Of a stretch of 64,000 nucleotides of DNA, positions 1 through 13,255 are shown piece after piece; positions within the stretch are counted from its first letter, which is position 1, and every line of letters begins with the position of its first letter. The stretch covers positions 558,001 to 622,000 of the forward strand of contig CBDCAI010000004.1 in assembly GCA_965213845.1 (NCBI GenBank). The letters are read 5' to 3'. Below the pieces are notes generated by a model. The model was given only the letters and a program-made list of their open reading frames with translations, was not told the origin of the DNA and ran no database searches. The position numbers and the translations under genes are program-made. Source of the stretch: JBBROS01 sp965213845. GTDB taxonomy: Bacteria > Pseudomonadota > Alphaproteobacteria > Acetobacterales > Acetobacteraceae.

Positions 1-231
1 ACGGGGCTACGCTATGGAAGCGACCTGACCGATGCCGAGTGGGCGATCCTCAGCCCGTTCCTCCCGCCTGAGGCCCGTTGCGGCCGCAAGCGGGCCTACC
101 CAATGCGGGAAGTGGTGAACGCCGTCTTCTACGTCCTGCGCGGCGGCATCGCGTGGCGGCTGATGCCGGACACCTTCCCGCCGTGGGGCAATGTTTACCG
201 CTGGTTCAGCCAGCTACGCGACGGCATACCA
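1..231 (+). pseudogene. IS5-family transposase, N-terminal remnant
   Basis: Frame 1 is open from the window edge and reads as the N-terminal helix-turn-helix region of an IS5-type transposase. It has the typical order LTDAEWAIL, then FLPPEA, GRKR, MREVVNAVFYVLRGG, WRLMPDTFPPW and YRWFSQLRDG. Similarity stops near base 228, where the usual region between the N-terminal domain and the DDE catalytic domain should begin. After that the frame continues as unrelated sequence antisense to the end of the next gene. No DDE residues or terminal inverted repeat are present on this side. The element is therefore truncated on the right, and whether the left end is intact lies outside the window. It marks the left side of the polysaccharide cluster as a site of past rearrangement. 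Confidence 0.85.
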
Positions 232-238
232 CCGCGAT

Positions 239-964
239 CTACCTTTCGCTCAAGGCTTCATACTGTGCTGGGGTGCCGCAGAAAATCACCTGCTCGGCGG
301 CGACTTCATGGTAGCGGATATCTAAGCCCTTTGCGATCAACGCGTTGTACAAAGGTGCTATATACAGCTCGCCGTGCGCATGGGACGCCAACGGATCGGC
401 CTCCATGGCTTCGAGGAAGTCTCCCGCGCGCCGGAAGGCGTAAAGGCCGGTGCTGGCAAGGGTGGAGATCACCTGCTTTTCCGCGGTAGCAACAACGCGT
501 TGGTCTTTGTCGCCGAGCATGGGAAGCACGTAGGAAAAGCCGGGATCGGAACCCTGCATGACTTCGAGGTAGCCGTCGGCGGTCTTGGCCCAAGCGGTGT
601 CCGGGTATGCGAAGCCGGGGCGAAACGTATCGATGTTGAAGATGGTGATGGACGTCTCGGCGGGAACGGCGGCCTCGATGAGGCCGAGGCGGACGGTGTC
701 TGCCTGGCCGGCGGTGGGGTGGGGGAGGATCACGATGCGAGGGTCGGCGATGTCGAGGGCCCGGCATTCCGAGCGTATGAAGGCGTGCACCCCAGGTTCG
801 TCGCGGGCGATCAGGAGTAGGTCCTCGGTCGCAAAGCAGCTGGCGAAACTACCGACGGCGTGGGCAAAGACGCTGCGGTCATCGAGTTGCAGGCGGTACT
901 TGGGCTGTGTGTAGCCGGCGTCGCGGAACCGGCGGCTGAGGCCGGCCATGGGGATGACGATCAC
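239..964 (-). CDS. Sugar/small-molecule nucleotidyltransferase (NTP_transferase fold), polysaccharide cluster
   Basis: The product is about 241 aa and starts VIVIPMAGLSRRF, followed by AGY and PKY. This is the glycine-rich nucleotide-binding start and substrate lysine of the NTP_transferase (glucose-1-phosphate thymidylyltransferase-like) fold. A mid-protein NIDTF matches the metal-binding Asp strand. The start is a GTG at 962-964 that overlaps the TGA of the upstream gene (GTGA), so it is translationally coupled as the last gene of the operon. The family activates a phosphorylated sugar or small alcohol with CTP, UTP or dTTP; the substrate cannot be read from sequence. An in-frame extension upstream exists but lies inside the preceding gene and has no family similarity. 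The gene ends about 10 nt from the transposase remnant, yet looks complete. Confidence 0.82.
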   Translation of the reverse strand: MIVIPMAGLSRRFRDAGYTQPKYRLQLDDRSVFAHAVGSFASCFATEDLLLIARDEPGVHAFIRSECRALDIADPRIVILPHPTAGQADTVRLGLIEAAVPAETSITIFNIDTFRPGFAYPDTAWAKTADGYLEVMQGSDPGFSYVLPMLGDKDQRVVATAEKQVISTLASTGLYAFRRAGDFLEAMEADPLASHAHGELYIAPLYNALIAKGLDIRYHEVAAEQVIFCGTPAQYEALSER

Positions 965-2664
965 GAGGCGTGTTCCATGGCGCGGTGCAGGCGGAGCGCG
1001 TTGGCGATGAAGGCGGCCTGGCGCTGGGGGTGGTCGGCATGGAGCGAGGGCATCGAGAGAAAGAGCGACGTCATCGCCGCCCAGACAACCCTGGACCCCA
1101 GCGGGACGCCGCCCATGGTAAGCGAACGGGCGAGGTCCTCGACGGTCTGGCGCCACGGATCGCAGGGGAAGGTGAGCTCGAAGGCATGGGCGGAGGTGCG
1201 TTGGCCGGCAAAATGGCCGGCGACGATCAGGTCGTAGCGGCCACAAACGGAATGCATGAGCTTCGCCAGATCATAGCGGCGATCGCCGTGCAGGTTGAAC
1301 TCGCCGTTCTCGGTCAAGCCGCGGGGATCGATGAGGCGGACGCGTTCGGTGCGGAAGCTGAACAGGATGTTGGAAAAGCAGAAGTCGCCGTGCATGACCG
1401 CGGGCGCGTCGCCACAGCCCTGCAGGGCTTGTTCGATGTCAAGCAGGCAGGTGTTCAGCGATGGGGCCGGGGCGCCGTTCAGCGTCAGCGGCGCGTCAAG
1501 ATCCAGGGTGGCGTCACGGGCGAATGTCTCCAGCCGTTGCGCGGTCTTGTCGATAACCAGGCGGCGGAGCAGGCCCTCGACAGGTTGACCGCCCGCAGCA
1601 CCGACTGCGGCACCGACTGCGGCATCGATGAAACCAGCGCAGGAATCGAAGATGCGGGTCCAGGCCGGGAGGGTGACGCAGCCGAAGACGTAGAGCTCGG
1701 CGAGGGTGGGCATGTATTCGTATTCGCTGTCGTAGTAGTACCCCTCGCTGTCCTCGCGCTCGTCCAGCAGGCGGCAGCAGAAGGGGGCGACGTCGCCGGG
1801 CACCTCGCGCAGCCAGCGCGCCTCGGCCTTCAACTTGCGGGTGTCTGTCGACCGCTTGCGGACCGCGGTGTCACTGATGCGAAGACTGTTGAAGGCGCGT
1901 TCGGTGGTGACGATGCGGCGGGAGCGGAAGAAGGTCTGAACGTGGCCGAAATCCAGCCAGCGTGGGGGTTCGATGGCGTTTAGGCCGGGATCGCCGGCGT
2001 ATCGATTAAGAGCGTCGTAGAAGTCGCCATTAGCCAGGGCGAGCTTCTCCGCCAGGCGTGCGGCGCTGGCGAACGCGAAGTAGCCGCAGAGGCGTTTCGG
2101 GGAAGTGTCGGGACTCAACTGGTTCGGTTTAGTGATGGTGGCGATGCGATCGGGGGCGAGCGGCCCGTCGGCGCATGTGACATGAGCCCAGCGATAGCCG
2201 TCGCTGCCATGTGCGACGGCCGCGACATCGAGGAGTGCGAGATCCACCGAATGGACCAACGTATCGCCGTGCAGGAGGTGAAGCGGGCGATCATCGAAGC
2301 CGAGGTGGCCGAGCGTGTGAAGCAGGGCGCCGCCAAGGCTGAGCGCATTGGCGGTGCGTATGACGGTGAAGCCAATGTCGGCGAGGCGTTCGGCGTCCCA
2401 ATCGGACAGTTCGAAGCTTGCGGGTAAAGTGAGGTACATGTCCCCCTGAAGGGGGGCAAGCATGCAGGCCTGCAGCTCATACAAGCGGCTCAGCCCAACT
2501 GGCAGGAAAGCCGGAGGGAGAGCGCCGAATTCAGCCGCCAGTTCCGGCTCGGTGTAAGCGCCGGAGTTGACGAGGACGATGGGGCGACGACTCTGGGAAG
2601 GCGGAAGCCGCGTCGCGAACATTGGCAGCGCTTGTGGCAGCGGCTTGGCGGGAACGTCGTTCAC
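961..2664 (-). CDS. Nucleotidyltransferase-like / APH-type phosphotransferase fusion, polysaccharide cluster
   Basis: This 567-aa protein has two parts. Residues 1 to about 250 resemble a nucleotidyltransferase core (FLPVGLSRLYELQ, then LHLLHGDTLV) but lack the usual GxGxR loop, so this half may be degenerate. The C-terminal half carries the aminoglycoside/choline-kinase signature HGDFCFSNILF near residue 425 and LIDPRG near 446, the catalytic and magnesium-binding loops of the APH fold. The start is GTG, overlapping the HAD stop codon by 4 nt; the end overlaps the next gene by 4 nt. The nearest well-known logic is LicA/LicC, in which a kinase and a nucleotidyltransferase activate choline. 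By inference this protein phosphorylates a small hydroxyl or amino compound for activation and transfer to a surface glycan. A GC-rich micro-repeat near 1590-1625 encodes an AAVG repeat. Confidence 0.8.
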   Translation of the reverse strand: MNDVPAKPLPQALPMFATRLPPSQSRRPIVLVNSGAYTEPELAAEFGALPPAFLPVGLSRLYELQACMLAPLQGDMYLTLPASFELSDWDAERLADIGFTVIRTANALSLGGALLHTLGHLGFDDRPLHLLHGDTLVHSVDLALLDVAAVAHGSDGYRWAHVTCADGPLAPDRIATITKPNQLSPDTSPKRLCGYFAFASAARLAEKLALANGDFYDALNRYAGDPGLNAIEPPRWLDFGHVQTFFRSRRIVTTERAFNSLRISDTAVRKRSTDTRKLKAEARWLREVPGDVAPFCCRLLDEREDSEGYYYDSEYEYMPTLAELYVFGCVTLPAWTRIFDSCAGFIDAAVGAAVGAAGGQPVEGLLRRLVIDKTAQRLETFARDATLDLDAPLTLNGAPAPSLNTCLLDIEQALQGCGDAPAVMHGDFCFSNILFSFRTERVRLIDPRGLTENGEFNLHGDRRYDLAKLMHSVCGRYDLIVAGHFAGQRTSAHAFELTFPCDPWRQTVEDLARSLTMGGVPLGSRVVWAAMTSLFLSMPSLHADHPQRQAAFIANALRLHRAMEHAS

Positions 2665-3062
2665 TGAGAGTCGGGTCCGGCGGTGAGGCGGAGGATGTCG
2701 GCGTAGCTCATGGCGGCGAACTCGTCCGGGCGGATGGCGCGGTCATCGACGTAGAAGCCGCCGGCGCCGGGCCACGGCTTTCCGACGTGAATTTCGTCGT
2801 AAGGAATATCGTGGCACTTCAACCAGTCGATGACGGTCGGCAGGGTAGCCGCATTGATGTGGCCGATAGAGCCCGCATAGGTTCGCATATTCCTTGCAGT
2901 GTAGATTGCAACTCGAAAGCCTTGCGCCTTGTATTCGCGCAGGCGTGCGACGACAGGCGCGTTGGGGGCGAGCTGGTCGTAGGGCACGCCGGGTTGCTCG
3001 ATGGTCAGCGTGCCATCCAAGTCGATCACGATCATGGCGGGAAGCGCTGCAGGCGCGGTCAT
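2661..3062 (-). CDS. HAD-superfamily phosphatase of capsule-biosynthesis type
   Basis: This small HAD hydrolase (133 aa) has the nucleophile motif DLDGT at residues 14-18, a motif II region YTARNM near 55, and a C-terminal K...YVDDRAI near 97-110 that provides the conserved lysine and the Asp pair. The short length with a minimal cap fits the BcbF-like HAD proteins found in capsule loci. The chosen ATG (3060-3062) overlaps the FkbM TGA as ATGA; an ATG 12 nt upstream is possible but would overlap more deeply. It sits between the methyltransferase and the nucleotidyltransferase-kinase fusion. By inference it dephosphorylates an intermediate of the same pathway. Confidence 0.83.
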   Translation of the reverse strand: MTAPAALPAMIVIDLDGTLTIEQPGVPYDQLAPNAPVVARLREYKAQGFRVAIYTARNMRTYAGSIGHINAATLPTVIDWLKCHDIPYDEIHVGKPWPGAGGFYVDDRAIRPDEFAAMSYADILRLTAGPDSQ

Positions 3063-4069
3063 CGTGGCAGGCATATGAGGTTGATGGGTTCGCCGGTTTC
3101 TGGATAGGCCTCCGCAGTCTCGGAGGTGACCGGCTCGCCGAGGCCGCTATCGAATTTGAAGCAGTCGTATCCGGCCTCGCCTAGCGCTTGCACGTAGAGC
3201 CGGGCGCTGCTGCCGCCAACCTCGCGCAGGGCGCGCGGATAGAACTCCGTGAGGATGACAGGGCGGTGTTCCGCAAGGGTGCGCCGGGCACCTTCGAGGA
3301 AGCGGGGCTCAAGCCCTTCGATGTCGATCTTGAGGAAGGCGATGCGGCGACTAAGGTCGATGTTGTCGAGCGCGCGGCAGGAGACCTCGATGTCCCAGGC
3401 GCTGGCGCTGACGTGAGAAGCGCCGGGATTGGAGTCCGAGATGGCGAAGCCCATGCGCTGGTCGGTCGCGCCGATCGCCATCGGGAACACCGTGCACCTC
3501 TGAGCGTAGCCGTTCTCGGAAATGCTTTGGCCGAGCATCTGCGAGGTCTTGGGCATCGGTTCGAACGCGTAGACGTGGCCATGGGGACCGACCGCCCGGC
3601 AGGCGGCGAGCGTGTACACGCCGATATTCGCGCCGATGTCGACCATGCCGTCCCCGGGCTTGAGGTGCCGGGTCATGAAGTCGATTTCGGCATTCTCCCA
3701 ATCATCGGAGAGGACGCCGAAGCCCACCCAGCGATCCCGCAGGTCGACCCAGATGCGGTGGCCCTGGAACTCGGTGGCCACCCACTTCTCCAAGGGCCAG
3801 AGCGGGACGTGCTCGCGGATGTCCCACCGGCCGCGGGGGGAGTCGAGCAGGAAGTGGACGGCCTGGGTGATGGTCTTGCAGTTGTTGAGCGCGGCCGGGG
3901 TGAAATCGTCGCAAGGCCAGCCAAAGACAGCGATATGCGCGAGGTCGGCAAGGCTTTGCGGCTCAGGGGGCGTCGCGATCTCCTCGCCACGCGGGGGATC
4001 AAGCAGTGCGGCGCTGCCGCGGTCTTCGGGCGTCAGGGGATCGGGCGGTTCGCCTGTTGACTCGGTCAT
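3059..4069 (-). CDS. FkbM-family SAM-dependent methyltransferase
   Basis: This 336-aa protein has an N-terminal region of about 130 aa with no recognisable domain, then the FkbM methyltransferase core. That core has the SAM loop DIGANIGVYTLAA around residues 142-154, the acidic strand VYAFEPMP, and the family hallmark FLKIDIEGLEPRFLEGA near 245-260, followed by LTEFYP. FkbM enzymes usually O-methylate sugars or polyketides; in a polysaccharide cluster a glycan or substituent hydroxyl is the likely target. It is the second gene of the minus-strand operon, 38 nt after the WavE-like gene, and its stop overlaps the HAD start. The product is probably cytoplasmic, since there is no signal peptide or membrane segment. 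Confidence 0.88.
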   Translation of the reverse strand: MTESTGEPPDPLTPEDRGSAALLDPPRGEEIATPPEPQSLADLAHIAVFGWPCDDFTPAALNNCKTITQAVHFLLDSPRGRWDIREHVPLWPLEKWVATEFQGHRIWVDLRDRWVGFGVLSDDWENAEIDFMTRHLKPGDGMVDIGANIGVYTLAACRAVGPHGHVYAFEPMPKTSQMLGQSISENGYAQRCTVFPMAIGATDQRMGFAISDSNPGASHVSASAWDIEVSCRALDNIDLSRRIAFLKIDIEGLEPRFLEGARRTLAEHRPVILTEFYPRALREVGGSSARLYVQALGEAGYDCFKFDSGLGEPVTSETAEAYPETGEPINLICLPR

Positions 4070-4107
4070 GTTAATCCATCACGCGCTGAAGTATGGCCGG
4101 ACGACGG

Positions 4108-5664
4108 TCAAGCGACGGCCGAACGCCGACGGCGCCGGATGGTTGAACGCATCGCACGCATGGCGCCGAAAAAAAGCGTTCCCGCTTGCGAACCGCGCTT
4201 GGAAATCGTGATCCCCGACACGGCGAGCCCACGGAAGCCTTTGATGCTGCACACGACCTCGACATCCGCGGAATCGCGATTTGGCATTTCGAAGGGGATC
4301 GTAAGGTCCCGCGCCTTGCCGCCGCCGCGCCGACGTGTGCTGATCGTTCGCTGAGCGATCACCGTGTTGCCGCCGTCCAGCGTCACGCGCAAAACCATCG
4401 ATCCCGGGCTCTCCAGGCTCGTGTGCACCACCGCCACATACCGGCCCGGCGGCAGCGACACATAGGGCCCGTAGAACAGCACGCCGTCTGCGCCGGTCGA
4501 GACGATCTGCCCATTCTCGACCCGCCCGACGCGGCTCTTCAGACGGCTCGTGCCGTAGGTGCGCGAGAAGCCGCATTCCGGGGGGGAGGCGTCGTCGGCG
4601 GTCCTGTCGCTGGCCTCGTGTGCCAGCAGCGCCTTGTAGTCCTCGCCGCGGGCGTCCGCGATCCTCTGCCACGCCGCCCTGGTCAGGCAGTGCGAGTGCT
4701 TGGCCTCATCGTGGAACTCGTGGGCGTATTTCTCGAACAGGCAGCGCGCCTGCACCAAGTCGCAGATCGCGAAGTTGTCGATCAGGATGTCCAGCGACCG
4801 CGTGATCGCCCTCGGATCATTATGGTAGTCAAGGGCAAGATCCGGAAAGCGCTTCTTGAAACACGAAAGATAGAGGTGCTGCTCCACGGCCAGGCGGATG
4901 TTGAATAGTCGTTCTCTTGTATTAGAGTTCGGATCGTGGGGATGAGTGCGATAATAGAGCGCATCGTGCAACTCGATCTCGGGGACATCCCAGATATGGC
5001 GCACGTCCTCGGCCAGGCCGAAATGGAACCAGTCGCTGAAGTGCAGCGGCATGCGTTCGACGCTGTAGGGATTGAGCGTGTAGAGCCAGGAGATCAGCAC
5101 CCGCTCGCGGAACATCGAGAAGCCGCCGCGGACCACCGGAAGCGCCTCCTCCCACTGCTCCAGGAAAGTACGGTCCATGAAGACCAGGTCGCTCCGCACG
5201 CGCAGGACGTATCGGCCGCGGATCAGCGATAGCCCCATTCGGGCGGCCGCGATCTGGAAGTTCATATTGTTCGGCTTCGGAGTGTCCCGTTTGATCGGCG
5301 GCAACGGCAAGGCGCTTCCAGCCAGAGCGACGCGGTCGCAGTTCTCGACGATCGTCGCGACGGCAGCCTGCAGATAGCCGTCGTGCTCATGGCGCCGAAT
5401 GAGACGCAGGTCGGGATAGGCGCCGTGATCCACGGTCCGCTGAAACACATCCGTCACGGAGACGACAAGGACGATCTCCGCATGCGGGAAAAGCCTGCGC
5501 CAGTGGCGGCAGTGGACGGCGGTTTCAATGAGGTTGCCCTGGAACACGGCGCCCTGCACGACGATGCTGAGCATCCCTGGTGCATCCCAGTCGCGCCCCG
5601 GGCTGGGAAGGTCAGGCACGCTCGCCGAGGCGCCGGGAGCATCCGGGATGGCGGTCGTGTTCAT
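4108..5664 (-). CDS. WavE-family lipopolysaccharide synthesis protein with C-terminal beta domain
   Basis: The 518-aa product starts at ATG 5662-5664. Residues about 33-310 match the WavE family of LPS-core synthesis proteins, putative glycosyltransferases: SIVVQGAV near 33, KPNNMNFQI near 130, and RVRSDLVFMD near 155, which resembles a nucleotide-sugar-binding acidic motif. The last 170 residues (FYGPYVSLPPGRY, VLRVTLDGG and later beta-rich segments) look like a carbohydrate-binding-type beta-sandwich not present in minimal WavE proteins. It is the first gene of the surface-glycan operon. The sequence is less GC-rich than the core genes to the right, in keeping with transfer. The sugar donor and acceptor are unknown. 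Confidence 0.82.
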   Translation of the reverse strand: MNTTAIPDAPGASASVPDLPSPGRDWDAPGMLSIVVQGAVFQGNLIETAVHCRHWRRLFPHAEIVLVVSVTDVFQRTVDHGAYPDLRLIRRHEHDGYLQAAVATIVENCDRVALAGSALPLPPIKRDTPKPNNMNFQIAAARMGLSLIRGRYVLRVRSDLVFMDRTFLEQWEEALPVVRGGFSMFRERVLISWLYTLNPYSVERMPLHFSDWFHFGLAEDVRHIWDVPEIELHDALYYRTHPHDPNSNTRERLFNIRLAVEQHLYLSCFKKRFPDLALDYHNDPRAITRSLDILIDNFAICDLVQARCLFEKYAHEFHDEAKHSHCLTRAAWQRIADARGEDYKALLAHEASDRTADDASPPECGFSRTYGTSRLKSRVGRVENGQIVSTGADGVLFYGPYVSLPPGRYVAVVHTSLESPGSMVLRVTLDGGNTVIAQRTISTRRRGGGKARDLTIPFEMPNRDSADVEVVCSIKGFRGLAVSGITISKRGSQAGTLFFGAMRAMRSTIRRRRRSAVA

Positions 5665-6956
5665 CGGCTGCCCGATCCACGGGTGCTTTCCGGTTCACCG
5701 ATCGTCACACACCATTCGACACGGCCGGCTGGGATGGGAAATACCTTAGGACCGGTCGGTCCCATATAGTTGATCGCGGAAACGACGCATCGCAGCGCAA
5801 AATCGTACATAACCTTCGCCAATTTATAGAGCAATGTCCGATTCCGCACATTAAACACAAGCAAGGTGATCGCCACCACCGTTTAGCACGGCTGTCCTGC
5901 CACTCAAACCTCTGCGCCAAGCCTGGAGTACTCAAATTCGACCCCGCCTTTGTTGGTGCCGCACGATGACGCACGCCCAAACCGCTGTCCACCATTCAGC
6001 CCGGCTCCCTTCCGGCACACGTCCTCATCGCATGAACGAAGGAGTGTGGATCGGGATCATCCGGGACCCAAGATCGGCGTAGAACCTCCGAGTTGCCGCC
6101 CAACTGCGCCAGACACTTACGGCAGGGACCCCCGGCGCCGATTGGGGTACCCTGACGACGCTGGTGCACAACCGCCGATGAGCGCTTGGCTTCTCCGGCA
6201 AGCGGAGCGAATGGTCGGCGGCGCGGGGCGGATAGGTTCCACCGACCGGCAGAGTGGGCCGGCGCACTTGCGCGCTGTTTCTGCGCCGGATTTTCGCCGT
6301 GATGCCTTCCTGCGTGGTCCGCAGCTTCAGCGATGCGGTGCCGGTGTCCGCGACGAGCGGTTCCTCGAGGAAGATGACGCTGTGATGCGCCGTCGCATGA
6401 AGCATCAGGTGCTGTGGGCGCTGAACGACTCCCACCGCAGGTGCGACAGGCACAGCAGGAAGGGCCGCGGCTGGAGGGCGGGTAGAACGAAGTTTATTTC
6501 TCATTCCTCGATTAGCGGGTTGTTTTGCATCACCCGCGGAACACACGGCCGACTGGCCGTTGCAGACTCATGGCAGTCCGGACCGATCACCGAATCACGT
6601 GTGACGCAGATCACAACGCCTGCTGTGAGATATTGATCCTTCACGAAGGCGCCGGTGCAGATGGCCCGGCAAGCCGTTGCTCGGGAACGACGCCCCGTTT
6701 CGTGAGCTCATGGACTCCTTGGGTTAAGTCGACCGGTTATCCCCGCCAAGGCGAACACTGACGCGAGATGAACCGCCGACCTTCGCGGCATCGGTGCCGG
6801 ACCCGAGCGCACGTCCTATCCGGCTGCATGTCACGGCTTGGGCATGCCGGACGGGTTTTTGCCGATCTGTTCGGACTGTGCGCCGCTTCCCTCGCGGGCC
6901 GGACCGAGCACGGGCACTTCGCCCAGCGCGGCCCGCACCGGGACAGCCGTCGTGCC
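5665..6956. other. Gene-poor island segment, no supportable gene
   Basis: About 1.3 kb between the start of the WavE-like gene and the recombinase remnant holds no open frame with recognisable protein similarity or convincing codon use. The operon promoter for the polysaccharide genes should lie in 5665-5900 on the minus strand, but I could not pick a single convincing -35/-10 pair. GC content is visibly lower and more mixed than in the chromosome to the right. The stretch 6150-6550 has a moderately long open frame on the minus strand (6025-6546) without similarity to anything I know. Decayed mobile-element sequence is the likeliest content. Confidence 0.5.
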
Positions 6957-7688
6957 CGGCACATCCGGACCGGTCGGGTATTCTGCGGCGTGTGCAAGGG
7001 CACGATGAGCAACTCCAGCCAGGACTACCTGACCTGCACGGTCGCAAGCCGGCAGGGCATGTGCTCGAACACCAGGAGCATCGAGCGCCATCGTATCGAA
7101 GCAGTTGTGGTTGACGCATTGCGCACGCGGCTGATGCAGCCGGAGGCCTGTGCCGAGTTCAGCATCGCGTCCAAGGAGGAGTGTGCCCGAGCCGAGAAGA
7201 ATGTCGCCGGCGTCGATGCCAGCCGGCACCGCGAGCTGGAAAAAGTCCGGCACAAACTCGATGAACTGGTCGAGGCGATCGCCTCGGGCCTCCGCTCGAC
7301 GACCCTGCAAAACAAGTTGTCGCAACTCCAGGCGCGGCAGGCCGAGCTCGAGCAGAAGGTCGGGTTACCGCCTCGCCGATCGGTCGTTCTTCCCGCCGAT
7401 CTGGCGGGCGCTTATCGGCAGGAGGTGGATCAGCTGAGTAGCTCGACGAACGGCGCCCAGGGCACGGAGACACGCGAACTGATCCGAGGCGTGATCGAGC
7501 GCGTGATCGTCACGCCAGCGTCGGACGGCCAGGGATCGGAGGTGGAGTTGGTGGGCGAGATTGCCGCGATGACCGATCTCGTCCTTCGGGCCGAACCTGG
7601 TGGAAAGCGCCAGCAGACGCTCGGGTTGAGCGCTGCGGCGATGAGTTCGGTGAACTCTCGAGAACGGGTGTTCTCGGGAGTCAACTGA
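6957..7688 (+). pseudogene. Large serine recombinase, C-terminal remnant (zinc ribbon and coiled coil)
   Basis: The frame contains the recombinase zinc beta-ribbon (RTGRVFCGVCKGTM, then YLTC and GMCSN, giving the C-x2-C...C...C pattern). A long charged coiled-coil follows (KVRHKLDELVEAI through QARQAELEQKV) and then the ELIRGVIERVIVTP tail typical of serine site-specific recombinases. The N-terminal resolvase domain with the catalytic serine and the central recombinase domain are missing. The same frame stays open back to 6768, but that part has no similarity. The remnant ends 3 nt before the 3' end of the initiator tRNA gene on the opposite strand. It is probably the relic of the element that brought in the island. 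Confidence 0.83.
7654..7681. repeat. Strong inverted repeat (12-bp stem, 4-nt loop) at the rRNA operon end
   Basis: Bases 7654-7665 pair with 7670-7681 over 12 positions, with one T-G wobble, around a GGGT loop. The hairpin lies inside the last codons of the recombinase remnant and begins 10 nt beyond the encoded CCA end of tRNA-fMet when read on the minus strand. No T-run follows on either strand, so it is not a textbook intrinsic terminator. It could still end or protect the rRNA transcript, or be part of a recombination site. Confidence 0.6.
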
Positions 7689-7691
7689 GTG

Positions 7692-7768
<77 letters not shown>

Positions 7769-7804
7769 TTGGTATATTGTATTTGGTTTATGTTTGGTTT
7801 GGAT

Positions 7805-7922
7805 GACCTGGCGGCGACCGACTTTCCCACATCTTGAGATGCAGTATCATAGGCGCTGGAGGTTTTCACGTCCGAGTTCGGGATGGGATCGGGTGTCGTC
7901 ACTCCGCCATGGCCACCAGGTC
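7805..7922 (-). rRNA. rrf: 5S ribosomal RNA
   Basis: A 118-nt segment with complementary ends (GACCTGGTGG at the 5' end, CCGCCAGGTC at the 3' end, read on the minus strand) and the conserved interior CCCATCCCGAACTCGGACGT. It lies about 100 nt downstream of 23S and 36 nt upstream of tRNA-fMet. End positions are accurate to a few bases. Confidence 0.95.
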
Positions 7923-8021
7923 GTCCGAGCCAAACGGGCTTTGACGGTTGGTCGGGTTCTGGTTTGCGTGTGTGTGTAGGGGGGGATGTTGGTTGCTGCT
8001 GTGCAGGATGGGGGATTGTTT

Positions 8022-10765
<2,744 letters not shown>

Positions 10766-11248
10766 AACTCACCCGCCCACCTTGCACAGGAACAACCAAC
10801 ACGGCCGAACCCAACACAAGCAAGAACGAGATCCTCGCTCAGCCATCCTCAATCCATACACACACACTCATTATAAAACGCCCTGAACCCTGCAACAGCC
10901 CACGCTCGGACGACACCGACCCCATAAACAAAGGCCGTGCCGCACCGGGTCAGACAACCCACGCGGAACCGTCACGGACACCCCACCATCCCCCCGAACA
11001 GCCCGAAAGCCACCCGAAAAGACACCGAGGCGTCCTGCGCGCCCAGGAGCGCACCAGAACCTGATTCACCTGTCAAAAGATCAACGCCAACACCCATAAC
11101 AGCATCAGCGCCGCACGGCAGACCCCTCACAGAGACCACCGATCCACTTTCCCTCACCACGACAACCCAAACGAGCCGAAAACCCCAGCCTGCAAAACCT
11201 CCGCCTGAACACACCCGCCTGCGAAACCGGGCGAACCCGGAGAAACAA
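10766..11248 (-). other. rRNA internal spacer, 23S to tRNA-Ala
   Basis: This transcribed spacer of about 480 nt contains no gene. It is rich in A and C on the plus strand. It should contain the processing stems that flank 23S and antitermination signals; I did not identify a clear boxA. Confidence 0.7.
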
Positions 11249-11321
11249 TGGAGGTGATCGGGATCGAACCGACGACCCCCTGCTTGCAAAGCAGGTGCTC
11301 TCCCAGCTGAGCTACACCCCC
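11249..11321 (-). tRNA. tRNA-Ala (UGC)
   Basis: A 73-nt gene with acceptor stem GGGGGTG/CACCTCC, D-loop AGCTCAGCTGGGAGAGC, anticodon TGC (11286-11288) and T-arm GGTTCGATCC. CCA is not encoded: the discriminator A is followed by TTG. It lies in the 16S-23S spacer together with tRNA-Ile. Confidence 0.97.
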
Positions 11322-11409
11322 GTAATCCCATCACAGGCGCCGCAACCATGCACCAAGACACCATGAACCAAGACACCATGGGCCGAGACACCGTCAGGCC
11401 GGGAAATCA

Positions 11410-11483
<74 letters not shown>

Positions 11484-11765
11484 ACACCATGCGACACCAC
11501 ACCCCAGACAGGGGCAGCGCCACACGCGTTGTCGTGGAAGGGATATGTTGACGGCGCTCCAGAACAAGGCCCCTAAAGACCCCGCTCGATTTCCGGCCAG
11601 ACCCGGCCAGTCCGCTCCCAAACTTCTGCCCCTGTCGTCCGGCATTGCGCCAGACCCGGCCCAAGAGATCGGGACACCCCGGGACATCCGCCCCAGGGCA
11701 TTGATCGAGATACCAGCCAAACCACCAAAACCCCGAAAGGCCTTGGACGCTCGACCGACATCCTT

Positions 11766-13255
<1,490 letters not shown>

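Noticed and set aside
6025..6546. 173-codon minus-strand frame in the gene-poor island segment
   Set aside because: Codon use and sequence are unlike proteins and no known domain is visible; kept only as part of the no-gene segment.
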